Assembly: GCA_903842595.1 (NCBI GenBank)
Contig: CAIMMO010000071.1
Location: 1-64,000, forward strand
Direction of reading: 5' to 3'
Source of the DNA: an uncultured Alphaproteobacteria bacterium
GTDB lineage: Bacteria; Pseudomonadota; Alphaproteobacteria; Caulobacterales; Hyphomonadaceae
DNA: 64,000 nucleotides
The number at the start of each line of letters is the position of its first letter. Position 1 is the first letter of the stretch. The position numbers and the translations under genes are program-made. Below the pieces are notes generated by a model. The model did not search any database. It was not told where the DNA came from and saw only the letters and a list, made by a program, of their open reading frames with translations. This document shows positions 53,793-60,704 of the stretch, piece after piece.

Positions 53793-54425
53793 ATGGATCC
53801 GTTCTCCCTGCTGCTGAGAGCACCGGTCAACCTGGCGCTGCTGGCGATCAATGTCGGCCTGTCTATCGCCGCGTTCCAGAACGCGCGCCTGCTCGACAGG
53901 CTGATGTTCGACGTCGGCCGCATCAGGAGGAACAAGGAATGGTATCGCTGGGTCTCGTCAGCTTTCATCCATGGCGACCCGACGCACCTGTTCTTCAACA
54001 TGCTGGCCCTGGTGTTCTTCGGGCCTGCGCTTGAAGTCGGACTGGGGACAGCAGGATTCCTGGCGATCTATTTCGTCTCGCTGATCGCCGGCTCCGCCTG
54101 GACATGGATGGAGCATTTCCGCGATTCGAACTATCGGGCGCTTGGTGCATCCGGCGCCATCTCCGGTGTCACCACTGCGGCCGCACTCTTCTTCCCGTTC
54201 TCGACAATCTATCTCTTCTTCGCCGTTCCGATGCCGATGATCGTCTTTGCCCTCGGCTATATCATCTGGTCTGCCGTAGCGTCCGCAGGTCGTTTGCGCG
54301 ACGGGGTCGGGCATGCGGCCCACCTGGGAGGCGCGCTTGCAGGCGCCGCCATCGTCTGCCTGCTCTGGCCCGAAGCGCCGCAGGCCATGATCGATCAGCT
54401 AGCGGACAGGCTGCGCGGCTTCTGA
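53793..54425 (+). CDS. Rhomboid-family intramembrane serine protease
   Basis: The 210-residue protein has six hydrophobic helices. The catalytic Ser120 is in RALGASGAISG and the His177 in GHAAHLGGALAGA; WVSSAFIHGDPTHLFFNMLAL is the conserved L1/TM2 region. This is a six-helix bacterial rhomboid, which cleaves transmembrane substrates in the membrane plane. It is preceded by the GST-like gene (18-bp gap) and followed by a lipoprotein gene whose ribosome binding site lies in a hairpin. Confidence 0.94.
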   Translation: MDPFSLLLRAPVNLALLAINVGLSIAAFQNARLLDRLMFDVGRIRRNKEWYRWVSSAFIHGDPTHLFFNMLALVFFGPALEVGLGTAGFLAIYFVSLIAGSAWTWMEHFRDSNYRALGASGAISGVTTAAALFFPFSTIYLFFAVPMPMIVFALGYIIWSAVASAGRLRDGVGHAAHLGGALAGAAIVCLLWPEAPQAMIDQLADRLRGF

Positions 54426-54429
54426 TACC

Positions 54430-54447
54430 GCTCTCCAAAAGGAGAGC
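54430..54447 (+). promoter_or_regulatory. Hairpin enclosing the Shine-Dalgarno of the next gene
   Basis: GCTCTCC-AAAA-GGAGAGC is a perfect 7-bp stem with a 4-nt loop, placed 4 nt after the rhomboid stop. The 3' arm contains GGAGAG, the only good Shine-Dalgarno for the ATG at 54452. There is no T-tract. It could restrain translation or be an RNA-stability or processing element. Confidence 0.6.
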
Positions 54448-54451
54448 CATC

Positions 54452-54796
54452 ATGACAAGAATCCCAGCCGCCATTTTCGCCCTCGCGGGCCTTGCCACGC
54501 TCAGCGCCTGCGGCGCCGGCGAAAGCGAGTTCGTGACCAAGGGCGCCGCCGCCTGCGTCAAGGAGGAGGGCCAGCAGGCCGCGGCCAAGTGCGCCTGCCA
54601 GACCCGCATCATCGAGTCGGCGCTCAACGAAAAGGAAAAGAAGTTCGTGCTCGCGACCATGAGCGCCGAGGTCATGGATCCCGAGGCCGGGATGAAGGCG
54701 CTCAGCGATTCTGGCCTCACGCTAGAGGACATGATGTCGATGGGCCAGCGCATGGCCGCCCTTGAAGGCCGCATGGACACGGAATGCCCGGTCTGA
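54452..54796 (+). CDS. Small cysteine-containing lipoprotein
   Basis: The 114-residue precursor starts MTRIPAAIFALAGLATLSACG (lipobox LSAC). Mature part: SEFVTKGAAACVKEEGQQAAAKCACQTRIIESALNEKEKKFVLA with a CxxxxxxxxxxxCxC pattern, then a helical MSMGQRMAALEGRM end and a final Cys. Four non-lipobox cysteines suggest two disulfides in the periplasm. Family unknown to me. Confidence 0.82.
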   Translation: MTRIPAAIFALAGLATLSACGAGESEFVTKGAAACVKEEGQQAAAKCACQTRIIESALNEKEKKFVLATMSAEVMDPEAGMKALSDSGLTLEDMMSMGQRMAALEGRMDTECPV

Positions 54797-54820
54797 TCTG
54801 ACCGCGGAACACAAATGAAA

Positions 54821-54852
54821 AGCGGCGCGTCCGGGGGGAGGGGCGCGCCGCT
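54821..54852. terminator. Bidirectional intrinsic terminator
   Basis: AGCGGCGCG (54821-54829) pairs with CGCGCCGCT (54844-54852), a 9-bp stem. CTCTTTC follows on the plus strand, and TTTCATTTG follows on the minus strand. It separates the convergent lipoprotein and hsp20 genes. Confidence 0.7.
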
Positions 54853-54893
54853 CTCTTTCGAGGGATCCAGGCCAGCGACTCCGGGGGGAGGGA
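54830..54893 (+). repeat. Two direct copies of TCCGGGGGGAGGG
   Basis: The 13-mer starts at 54830 (in the terminator loop) and at 54880, 50 bp apart, in the spacer between convergent genes. Meaning unknown; possibly a duplicated 3'-end element. Confidence 0.6.
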
Positions 54894-54968
54894 GAGGGCC
54901 GGCCGGCTCACCTCGCGTCGTAGAGACAGTTACTCAGATCGGAATGCCTGCCTCTGGTTTCAAGACCC

Positions 54969-55439
54969 TCACGCAGCAGAAGCCTTGCGAGCGTCGATCA
55001 CCTTGGGCGAATGCTCGCCACCGATCGTGATCTTGCGCGGTTTCATCGCCTCCGGCAGCTCGCGCTTGAGCTCAATGCGCAGCAGGCCGTTCTTCAGATG
55101 CGCGCCGCTGACCACGACGTGGTCGGCAAGCTGGAAGCGCCGGATGAAGCCGCGCTCTGCAATGCCGCGGTGCAGGAATTTGCGGTTCTCGGCGCCGCTG
55201 TCTTTCTTGCCGACGACGATCAGCTGGCCTTCCTTCACCTCAAGGTCGAGATCGTCGTCGCCAAAGCCGGCGACAGCCAGCTCGATGGCGTACGCATTGT
55301 CGTCGTCCGTCGACTGCTCGATATTGTAGGGAGGATAGCCCTGCACGCCATCAAGCCGCGTGGCGGTGTCGATCAGGCTGGCGAGCCGGTCGAAGCCGAC
55401 AACGGTGCGGTAGAGGGGGGAAAAATCGAAATTGCTCAT
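54969..55439 (-). CDS. Small heat-shock protein (Hsp20/IbpA-like)
   Basis: The 156-residue protein starts MSNFDFSPLYRTVVGFDRLASLID, the class A rhizobial-type sHsp N-terminus, followed by the alpha-crystallin domain (~38-140: YPPYNIEQ, DDLDLEVKEGQLIVVGKK, KNGLLRIELKRELPEAMKPRKI). It holds unfolding proteins during heat stress. AGGA is 5 nt before the ATG and is sequestered by a ROSE-like hairpin, so translation is probably temperature controlled. Confidence 0.96.
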   Translation of the reverse strand: MSNFDFSPLYRTVVGFDRLASLIDTATRLDGVQGYPPYNIEQSTDDDNAYAIELAVAGFGDDDLDLEVKEGQLIVVGKKDSGAENRKFLHRGIAERGFIRRFQLADHVVVSGAHLKNGLLRIELKRELPEAMKPRKITIGGEHSPKVIDARKASAA

Positions 55440-55480
55440 CTCTGTCCTCGTTCAAGCAACAGTCGGACGCAGCTGCGTCC
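55440..55480 (-). promoter_or_regulatory. ROSE-like RNA thermometer upstream of hsp20
   Basis: On the minus strand the leader reads CTG-T-TGCT-TGAACG-AGGA-CAG before AGATG. Pairing: CUG with CAG, a bulged U, then UGCU with AGGA including a G-G mismatch (55457 with 55446). The UUGCU/AGGA pairing with G-G is the hallmark of the ROSE element. An upstream self-complementary GGACGCAGCTGCGTCC (55465-55480) gives a second hairpin, as expected for ROSE multi-hairpin leaders. Confidence 0.7.
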
Positions 55481-55572
55481 GCTTGGGTTGACGTCCAGAG
55501 GCCATTCGCGGCGCCACCCAATGGTCTGCGCCTTGGCCTCCAAGGCCCGCACATGCGCTGCCTCGCGAATTG

Positions 55573-55601
55573 AGTTGGGAATGCGCATCCTTGCCGTCAA
55601 G
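55573..55601 (-). promoter_or_regulatory. Possible sigma-32 (RpoH) promoter of hsp20
   Basis: On the minus strand CTTGAC (55601-55596), 16 bp and CCCAACT (55579-55573) loosely match the RpoH pattern CTTGAA/CCCCAT-T. The -10 match is poor. Confidence 0.2.
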
Positions 55602-55672
55602 ACCGGGTGGTCAAGTGACGCCGTCGAGGTAAAGTCGATTTGAACCGCTGTCGGGGACCGTCAGGAAAAGAC

Positions 55673-56584
55673 ATGAAAACAGGCCATCTTCTGCTTGCTC
55701 TCGCTGCGTTTGGCGTTTCGGCCTGTGGGGGCGGCGAGCCAGCGCCGGTCGCGGCGCAGGGGTCTGTGGCGGAGGCCGCCGCCCCTCAAGCGCCGCTCGA
55801 GGCGGCCGTCGCGGGCGCCTGGCGGTTGGAGCAGGAGAAGGCGCGCGACAAATGGCGCCACCCAGTCGAGACGCTGACGTTCTTTGGCATCAAGCCGTCC
55901 GACACCGTGGTCGAAATTGCGCCGGGCGGCGGCTGGTATACCGCCATCCTCGGCCCCTATCTGAAAAGCGGCGGTGGAAAACTCTACGCCGCTCATGTCG
56001 ACCCGGCAGCCTCAGAGGGAGCACGCGCCAATGTCGAGACCTACCGGGCAGCATTCGTGGAGCGTCCGGAAACCTATGGCGACATCACACTGACCGTCGC
56101 CTCGCGCACGAGCCCGGGTCTGGCGCCCGATGGCACGGCTGACGCGGTGCTGACCTTTCGGAACGTGCACAACTGGATGGCGGGCGGCTATGCTGACAAG
56201 ATTTTCGCGGACGCGTTCCGTGCGCTGAAACCGGGCGGCGTGCTCGGCGTTGAGGAGCACCGCTTGCCATCCGCGCGCGACCAGGACCTGCGCGCCACCA
56301 CCGGCTATGTTCTCGAAAGCTATGTCGTCCAGCTCGCGCAGAACGCCGGCTTCGTGCTCGAGGAATCCTCCGAGATCAACGCCAACCCGAACGACCCGGC
56401 CGACCATCCCCTTGGCGTCTGGATGCTTGCGCCCACGCTCGACCAGCCGCAACCGGGTACGCCCGAAGCCGAAGGCTACGATCCTGCCAAATACGCCGCC
56501 ATCGGCGAAAGCGACCGCATGACACTCCGCTTCCGCAAACCTGAGGCTGCCTCGATGATCGAGCCTGCGCCGCCAGCCCAGTGA
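55673..56584 (+). CDS. Lipoprotein class I SAM-dependent methyltransferase
   Basis: The 303-residue protein has a lipoprotein signal (LALAAFGVSAC) with AGGA 6 nt before the ATG. A methyltransferase domain follows: motif I VVEIAPGGGWYTAIL (~78-92), VLTFRNVHNWM and FRALKPGGVLGVEEHR. From memory, similar predicted periplasmic methyltransferases occur in Caulobacterales and sphingomonads. SAM is normally cytosolic, so an exported SAM enzyme is biochemically odd; it may be degenerate or bind another ligand. Its stop overlaps the next gene (GTGA). Confidence 0.85.
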   Translation: MKTGHLLLALAAFGVSACGGGEPAPVAAQGSVAEAAAPQAPLEAAVAGAWRLEQEKARDKWRHPVETLTFFGIKPSDTVVEIAPGGGWYTAILGPYLKSGGGKLYAAHVDPAASEGARANVETYRAAFVERPETYGDITLTVASRTSPGLAPDGTADAVLTFRNVHNWMAGGYADKIFADAFRALKPGGVLGVEEHRLPSARDQDLRATTGYVLESYVVQLAQNAGFVLEESSEINANPNDPADHPLGVWMLAPTLDQPQPGTPEAEGYDPAKYAAIGESDRMTLRFRKPEAASMIEPAPPAQ

Positions 56585-57522
56585 CGGCCGCGCTCATCGA
56601 GACCGAATCCCGCAATCGCACGACCGGCGTGATCCTCGCTGCATCGGGCGCCGGGCTGTTCTCGCTCAAGGGCGTCGTCATCAAGCTTGCCTTCGCCGAA
56701 GGTATCGGCGTCTCGCAGCTTCTCACATTGCGCATGGCGTTCTCGCTGCCGGTCTATCTCGTGATAGGCGTCGTGGCCTTCACCCGCATGCGCGAAAAGC
56801 CAGTTGCACGGTGGTGGCTCGCGGCAGGCGGGCTAGGCCTGATGAGCTACTACCTGTCGTCCTGGCTGAATTTTGAAGGCCTGCGCTATGTCTCGGCCCA
56901 GCTCGAAAGGCTGATCCTGTACATCTACCCGACCATGGTCGCGCTGATGTCGTGGGTGTTCCTGAAGGACAGGATCACGAAGCGACACGTGATTGCGCTT
57001 GTGCTTGCCTATGCTGGGGTCGCGATCCTGTTCGGCGCGGAGATCGGCCATCAGGGCCCCAATGCATGGCTCGGCGGCGGGCTGATCTTTGCGGGCGCGT
57101 TCATCTATGCGGTCTATGTCACGGCGTCGAAGCCCGTGATCAAGCGCCTTGGATCGACCATGTTCACGGCCTTCGGCATGTCGATCGCCTCGATCGCCTT
57201 CCTGACGCATAGCGGAATTGAGATGGCCTTCCATGCGCCGCCGCCAGTCACGGCCAACGGCTACTGGCTGGCCCTCACCCTTGCGATCTTCTGCACAGTG
57301 ATCCCGAGCTTCATGATCGCCGAAGCCATCAGCCGCATCGGCCCTGGCCCGATGAGCGCCGTCGGCGGGATTGGTCCGGTCGTTGCTGCGTGGGCTGCTG
57401 TTGCGATCCTGAAAGAGCCGTTCGGCTGGCCGCATGCTGTCGCGATGGCATTGACGATTGCAGGCGTCTGGCTGCTGGCCAGGCCAAAGCTCACGCGCAC
57501 TGCAGGCGCCAGAACCTGGTGA
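56581..57522 (+). CDS. DMT-superfamily (EamA) transporter
   Basis: The 313-residue protein has ten hydrophobic segments in two EamA halves, e.g. GVILAASGAGLFSLKGVVIKLAF, LERLILYIYPTMVALMSWVFLKDR and RIGPGPMSAVGGIGPVVAAWAAVAIL. EamA proteins export amino acids and other metabolites; substrate unknown. The start is GTG, overlapping the upstream stop, so it is translationally coupled to the methyltransferase-like lipoprotein. Confidence 0.9.
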   Translation: MTAALIETESRNRTTGVILAASGAGLFSLKGVVIKLAFAEGIGVSQLLTLRMAFSLPVYLVIGVVAFTRMREKPVARWWLAAGGLGLMSYYLSSWLNFEGLRYVSAQLERLILYIYPTMVALMSWVFLKDRITKRHVIALVLAYAGVAILFGAEIGHQGPNAWLGGGLIFAGAFIYAVYVTASKPVIKRLGSTMFTAFGMSIASIAFLTHSGIEMAFHAPPPVTANGYWLALTLAIFCTVIPSFMIAEAISRIGPGPMSAVGGIGPVVAAWAAVAILKEPFGWPHAVAMALTIAGVWLLARPKLTRTAGARTW

Positions 57523-58902
57523 CTAGTTGGCGATCGGAGGCGCGACGATCTCGCGCCCGGTCATCCCTGCGAAGGCAATCGTGGTCTTGTCTTCGAGGAA
57601 CGCGCCGATCGCCTGCACGGCCAGAGGCAGCCCGGCCGCATTCACGCCCAGCGGGATGACGGTCGAGGGCAGGTTGGCGACGGTCGCGACCCCGGCCCAT
57701 CCGAGCTGATCGCCGAATTTCGATGGCTGGCCATCGATCGGCAACGCCCGCTTGCGCCAGTCGGATTCGCGCGCATGCGTGTAAGCGGCAGTCCCAAAGG
57801 CCGGGCAGAGCACAATGTCGAAGTGCCTGAAGAAATCCGCCCACTGCCGCCTCAGCCGCAACTGCTCATCCAGCTTGTCGAGCCAGGCATGCGCCGAGAG
57901 CGGCTGGCGCGGATTCGCGGGATCGCCACGCGTGATCACGGTATGCAGCATCGCCTGATAAAGCCGCCACGAATGCGCGATGTCAGGAAGCAGGCTGGAC
58001 TGCCGAGCGACAGAGGCGCCTTCCTTCACCAACTGGTCTGCCAGCATCTCCAGCGCGCCGAGAATGTCGCTGTCCGCGCGCGCCACTGGATGATGGTCCA
58101 GCACGAAGACACGAAAACTCGCAAGCCGCCCATGGCGGGCAGATGGCAGCACAAGCTTGTTTGCAGCCGCTTCCGTATCCGGCCCAGCGACAACATCCAG
58201 AGCGGTCGCAAGATCGTCGGCCGATCGCGCCAGCGGGCCGATCACGCTCAGCAATTGCGGATTGATGATTTCGCCGCCCGCGAAATGGCCGCCCATCGGG
58301 ATCACGCCATAACTTGTCTTGTGGCCATAGACCCCACAGAACGCCGCTGGAACGCGCACCGACCCGCCAATGTCGGAGCCAAGTTCGATCGCCGAAAGTC
58401 CCATCGCGATCGCGGCCGCGCTCCCACCTGACGATCCGCCTGCCGACTGCTCGAGCCCATGCGGATTGCGCGTGCGACCATAGATCGGGTTCTCTGTCTG
58501 CCAGTCCGCCAGCGCCGGCGGCACGTTCGTCTTGCCAAGCACGACGGCGCCTGCCGCCTTGAGCCGCTGCACGGCAAGCGCATCCTCGCGCGCGCGATGC
58601 CCGGCATGCGCTTCCAGGCCCCAGGTCGTCGGATGGCCGCGCAAGTCGAAGCTTTCCTTAACCGTCATCGGTATGCCGGTCAGCGCCTTGAAATCGCCAC
58701 GCGATATCGCCACGTCCGCCTGCCGCGCCTCGGCCCGCGCCCGATCGAAATCCCGAACGACAACGGCGTTCACCTGTCCGTCCAGCCGCTCGATGCGATC
58801 GATATGCGCATCGCAGAGTTCTGTGGCGCTGAACGTCTTTTTTCGCAGTCCTGCGGCCAACTGGCTCGCAGTCATGCGGTGCAGGTTCGGATCGGTGCTC
58901 AT
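57523..58902 (-). CDS. Amidase-signature family enzyme, cytosolic
   Basis: The 459-residue protein lacks a signal peptide. The amidase signature has the catalytic Lys in [30 protein letters not shown] with the Ser-cisSer pair, and ELGSDIGGSVRVPAAFCGVYGHKTS. It differs from the exported amidase at 42.3-43.8 kb. Probably hydrolyses small amides or N-acyl compounds. Its stop abuts the convergent EamA stop with no gap. Confidence 0.92.
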   Translation of the reverse strand: MSTDPNLHRMTASQLAAGLRKKTFSATELCDAHIDRIERLDGQVNAVVVRDFDRARAEARQADVAISRGDFKALTGIPMTVKESFDLRGHPTTWGLEAHAGHRAREDALAVQRLKAAGAVVLGKTNVPPALADWQTENPIYGRTRNPHGLEQSAGGSSGGSAAAIAMGLSAIELGSDIGGSVRVPAAFCGVYGHKTSYGVIPMGGHFAGGEIINPQLLSVIGPLARSADDLATALDVVAGPDTEAAANKLVLPSARHGRLASFRVFVLDHHPVARADSDILGALEMLADQLVKEGASVARQSSLLPDIAHSWRLYQAMLHTVITRGDPANPRQPLSAHAWLDKLDEQLRLRRQWADFFRHFDIVLCPAFGTAAYTHARESDWRKRALPIDGQPSKFGDQLGWAGVATVANLPSTVIPLGVNAAGLPLAVQAIGAFLEDKTTIAFAGMTGREIVAPPIAN

Positions 58903-59042
58903 GCCTCCAGTCTAGCGCAAGCGTGCTCCTTCGTCAGCCGGAACGTCGATGAGGCAAATGCGAAGAAAGTCAGAAGCCTCGCCAGTCCCACCTTCCATCG
59001 CGCAGCGCACGGCTTTAGGTAGAGTACAGAGGAGTCCCGCCC

Positions 59043-59417
59043 ATGCTGAAACCTGCTGCTGTCCTTGCATTTTCAGCCATCGCGCTCGCAGCCTGCTCGA
59101 ACCCGGCAGCTGATCTTGATGGTAATCTCGAAATCGGCGGCACTGACCCGGCCTACTGGACGGTTCAAGTCGACCGCGAGACAGGCAAATCGCTGATTTC
59201 CATCCTTGGTGCAGCCAGTCTCGAGGGCGAGGCGCCCGTGAGATCGCAAGACGAGGCCGGCGCCTTCCTGCTGACGTCGAAGACACCGCAGGGAGACTTC
59301 GTGATGACCGTGATTCAGAAGGAATGTTTCGACGGACTTGCCGAAACCGCGCGCCCGTGGAGCGTGACGGCAACGTGGAAGGGCGAAACTCTCAATGGCT
59401 GCGCAACGCCGCGCTAG
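59043..59417 (+). CDS. Small lipoprotein with C-terminal Cys-x-Cys-type domain
   Basis: The 124-residue precursor starts MLKPAAVLAFSAIALAACS (lipobox LAAC). The domain has GTDPAYWTVQVDRETGKSLIS, then QKECFDGLAETARPWSVTATWKGETLNGCA. The C-terminal Cys..W.V.....G..L.GCA pattern resembles COG3650-type predicted membrane/lipoproteins in which the two cysteines pair. GAGG about 9 nt before the ATG. Function unknown. Confidence 0.78.
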   Translation: MLKPAAVLAFSAIALAACSNPAADLDGNLEIGGTDPAYWTVQVDRETGKSLISILGAASLEGEAPVRSQDEAGAFLLTSKTPQGDFVMTVIQKECFDGLAETARPWSVTATWKGETLNGCATPR

Positions 59418-59507
59418 CCTCAGCACGCCGCGATTGACTTGTGCAAAGCGCAGCGGCCACAGTCCGGGCCGTGTGTCATCTATCGACGCCAGAAAGAGGA
59501 GACTGTC

Positions 59508-59678
59508 ATGCGTCTTGCCTTCGCCGCACTGTTCTGCGTGACCACGATGCTGGTCGCCGCCTGCAGCAGCGGAGCAGCCGAGCCCGGTTCGCCCGACTGG
59601 TGCAAGAACACGCCGCAGGACAAGCAGGTCGAGGATCCAACCGCGATGGCGAAGTGCTTGGAATCGGCAGCTTCGTAG
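59508..59678 (+). CDS. Very small lipoprotein, 56 aa
   Basis: Starts MRLAFAALFCVTTMLVAACSS with GAGGAGA 5-9 nt upstream. The mature part is ~37 residues: EPGSPDWCKNTPQDKQ, ending AMAKCLESAAS, with two cysteines. The GSPDWC motif recalls DUF3012-type small lipoproteins. It ends 5 bp from the convergent xerC stop. Confidence 0.75.
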   Translation: MRLAFAALFCVTTMLVAACSSGAAEPGSPDWCKNTPQDKQVEDPTAMAKCLESAAS

Positions 59679-59683
59679 AAGCC

Positions 59684-60613
59684 TTACGCGCGTGGATGCG
59701 ATTCGGCATGCACCTTCATCAGGCGCGCTGCGTCAACGCCGGTATAGATCTGGGTCGTCGACAGGCTGGCATGGCCCAGCAAGGCCTGGATTGATCGCAG
59801 GTCACCGCCATTGGCCAGAAGGTGCGTTGCGAACGAGTGGCGAAGCGCATGTGGTGTTGCAGTCTCCGGCAGGCCCAGCCGATGGCGCAGCTTCTCCATC
59901 AGGCGCTGCACCATGCGTGGATTCAGCGGCCCGCCCTTCTCGCCGCGGAAGATCTGCTCGTCCGGCGCGGAGGGGTAGGGGCAGAGTTTCGCATAGTCGT
60001 TCACTGCTTCGCGCACCGCGCGGATCAGTGGCACGATCCGGACCTTCCGCCCCTTGCCGAAGACACGCAGCTGTTCTGACGCCGGCACGTCCTTGCCGGT
60101 GAGGGCGAGCGCTTCGGAAAGACGTAGTCCAGCCCCGTACAATAGCGACAAAATCGCCGCGTCGCGGGCGAGGACCCAGGCAGGCGCGTCGTCGCCATCG
60201 CCTTCGCCGGCCATCTCGATCGTTTGCGGCGCGATCTTCTCCGGCAGCGGCCGCGGCAAGCGGTGCGGACGGCGGGGGCTCTCGAACATCATCGCCTTGG
60301 CATTCGCCGAATCGAGGCGGCGGTCGAGGAAGCGGTAGAACGCGCGCAGGCTGGAGGCCGCGCGTGCACGCGAGGAGGCTGCGAGATTGTCCTGGCTGCG
60401 GCGGCGGGCGAGCCAGGCGACGACATCATGACGGGTCAGGCTCTTCAGGTCAGACACGTGTGGTTCGCCGCCCAGATGCTCGACCAGAAAACCGATGAAA
60501 TTGCCGATGTCGCGCTGATACGCCTCGATGGTCATGGGTGACGAACGGCGCTCCGTCTCCAGCCAGATGGAGAATTCCTGCAGCGCTTCGCGGGCTGTGT
60601 GGGGCGTGCTCAT
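59684..60613 (-). CDS. xerC: Site-specific tyrosine recombinase XerC
   Basis: XerC with XerD resolves chromosome dimers at dif. The SAM-like N domain (~10-100) precedes the catalytic domain with Arg164 (GAGLRLSEAL), Lys187 (VFGKGRK), His255/Arg258 (HALRHSFATHLL), His281 (LLGHASLSTTQ) and Tyr290 (IYTGVD). All catalytic residues are intact. ATG 60613 is used rather than a TTG three codons upstream. It is divergent from priA, the usual alphaproteobacterial arrangement; the XerC rather than XerD call rests partly on this context. Confidence 0.93.
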   Translation of the reverse strand: MSTPHTAREALQEFSIWLETERRSSPMTIEAYQRDIGNFIGFLVEHLGGEPHVSDLKSLTRHDVVAWLARRRSQDNLAASSRARAASSLRAFYRFLDRRLDSANAKAMMFESPRRPHRLPRPLPEKIAPQTIEMAGEGDGDDAPAWVLARDAAILSLLYGAGLRLSEALALTGKDVPASEQLRVFGKGRKVRIVPLIRAVREAVNDYAKLCPYPSAPDEQIFRGEKGGPLNPRMVQRLMEKLRHRLGLPETATPHALRHSFATHLLANGGDLRSIQALLGHASLSTTQIYTGVDAARLMKVHAESHPRA

Positions 60614-60704
60614 GGGCGGCAAGGTGGCCCCGCCCCGTTAAGGCCGCGTTTCAGGCCGTATCCCGCCGGTTGAACCTGCCGCGTTCACGGTCCATTCTCG
60701 CGCC

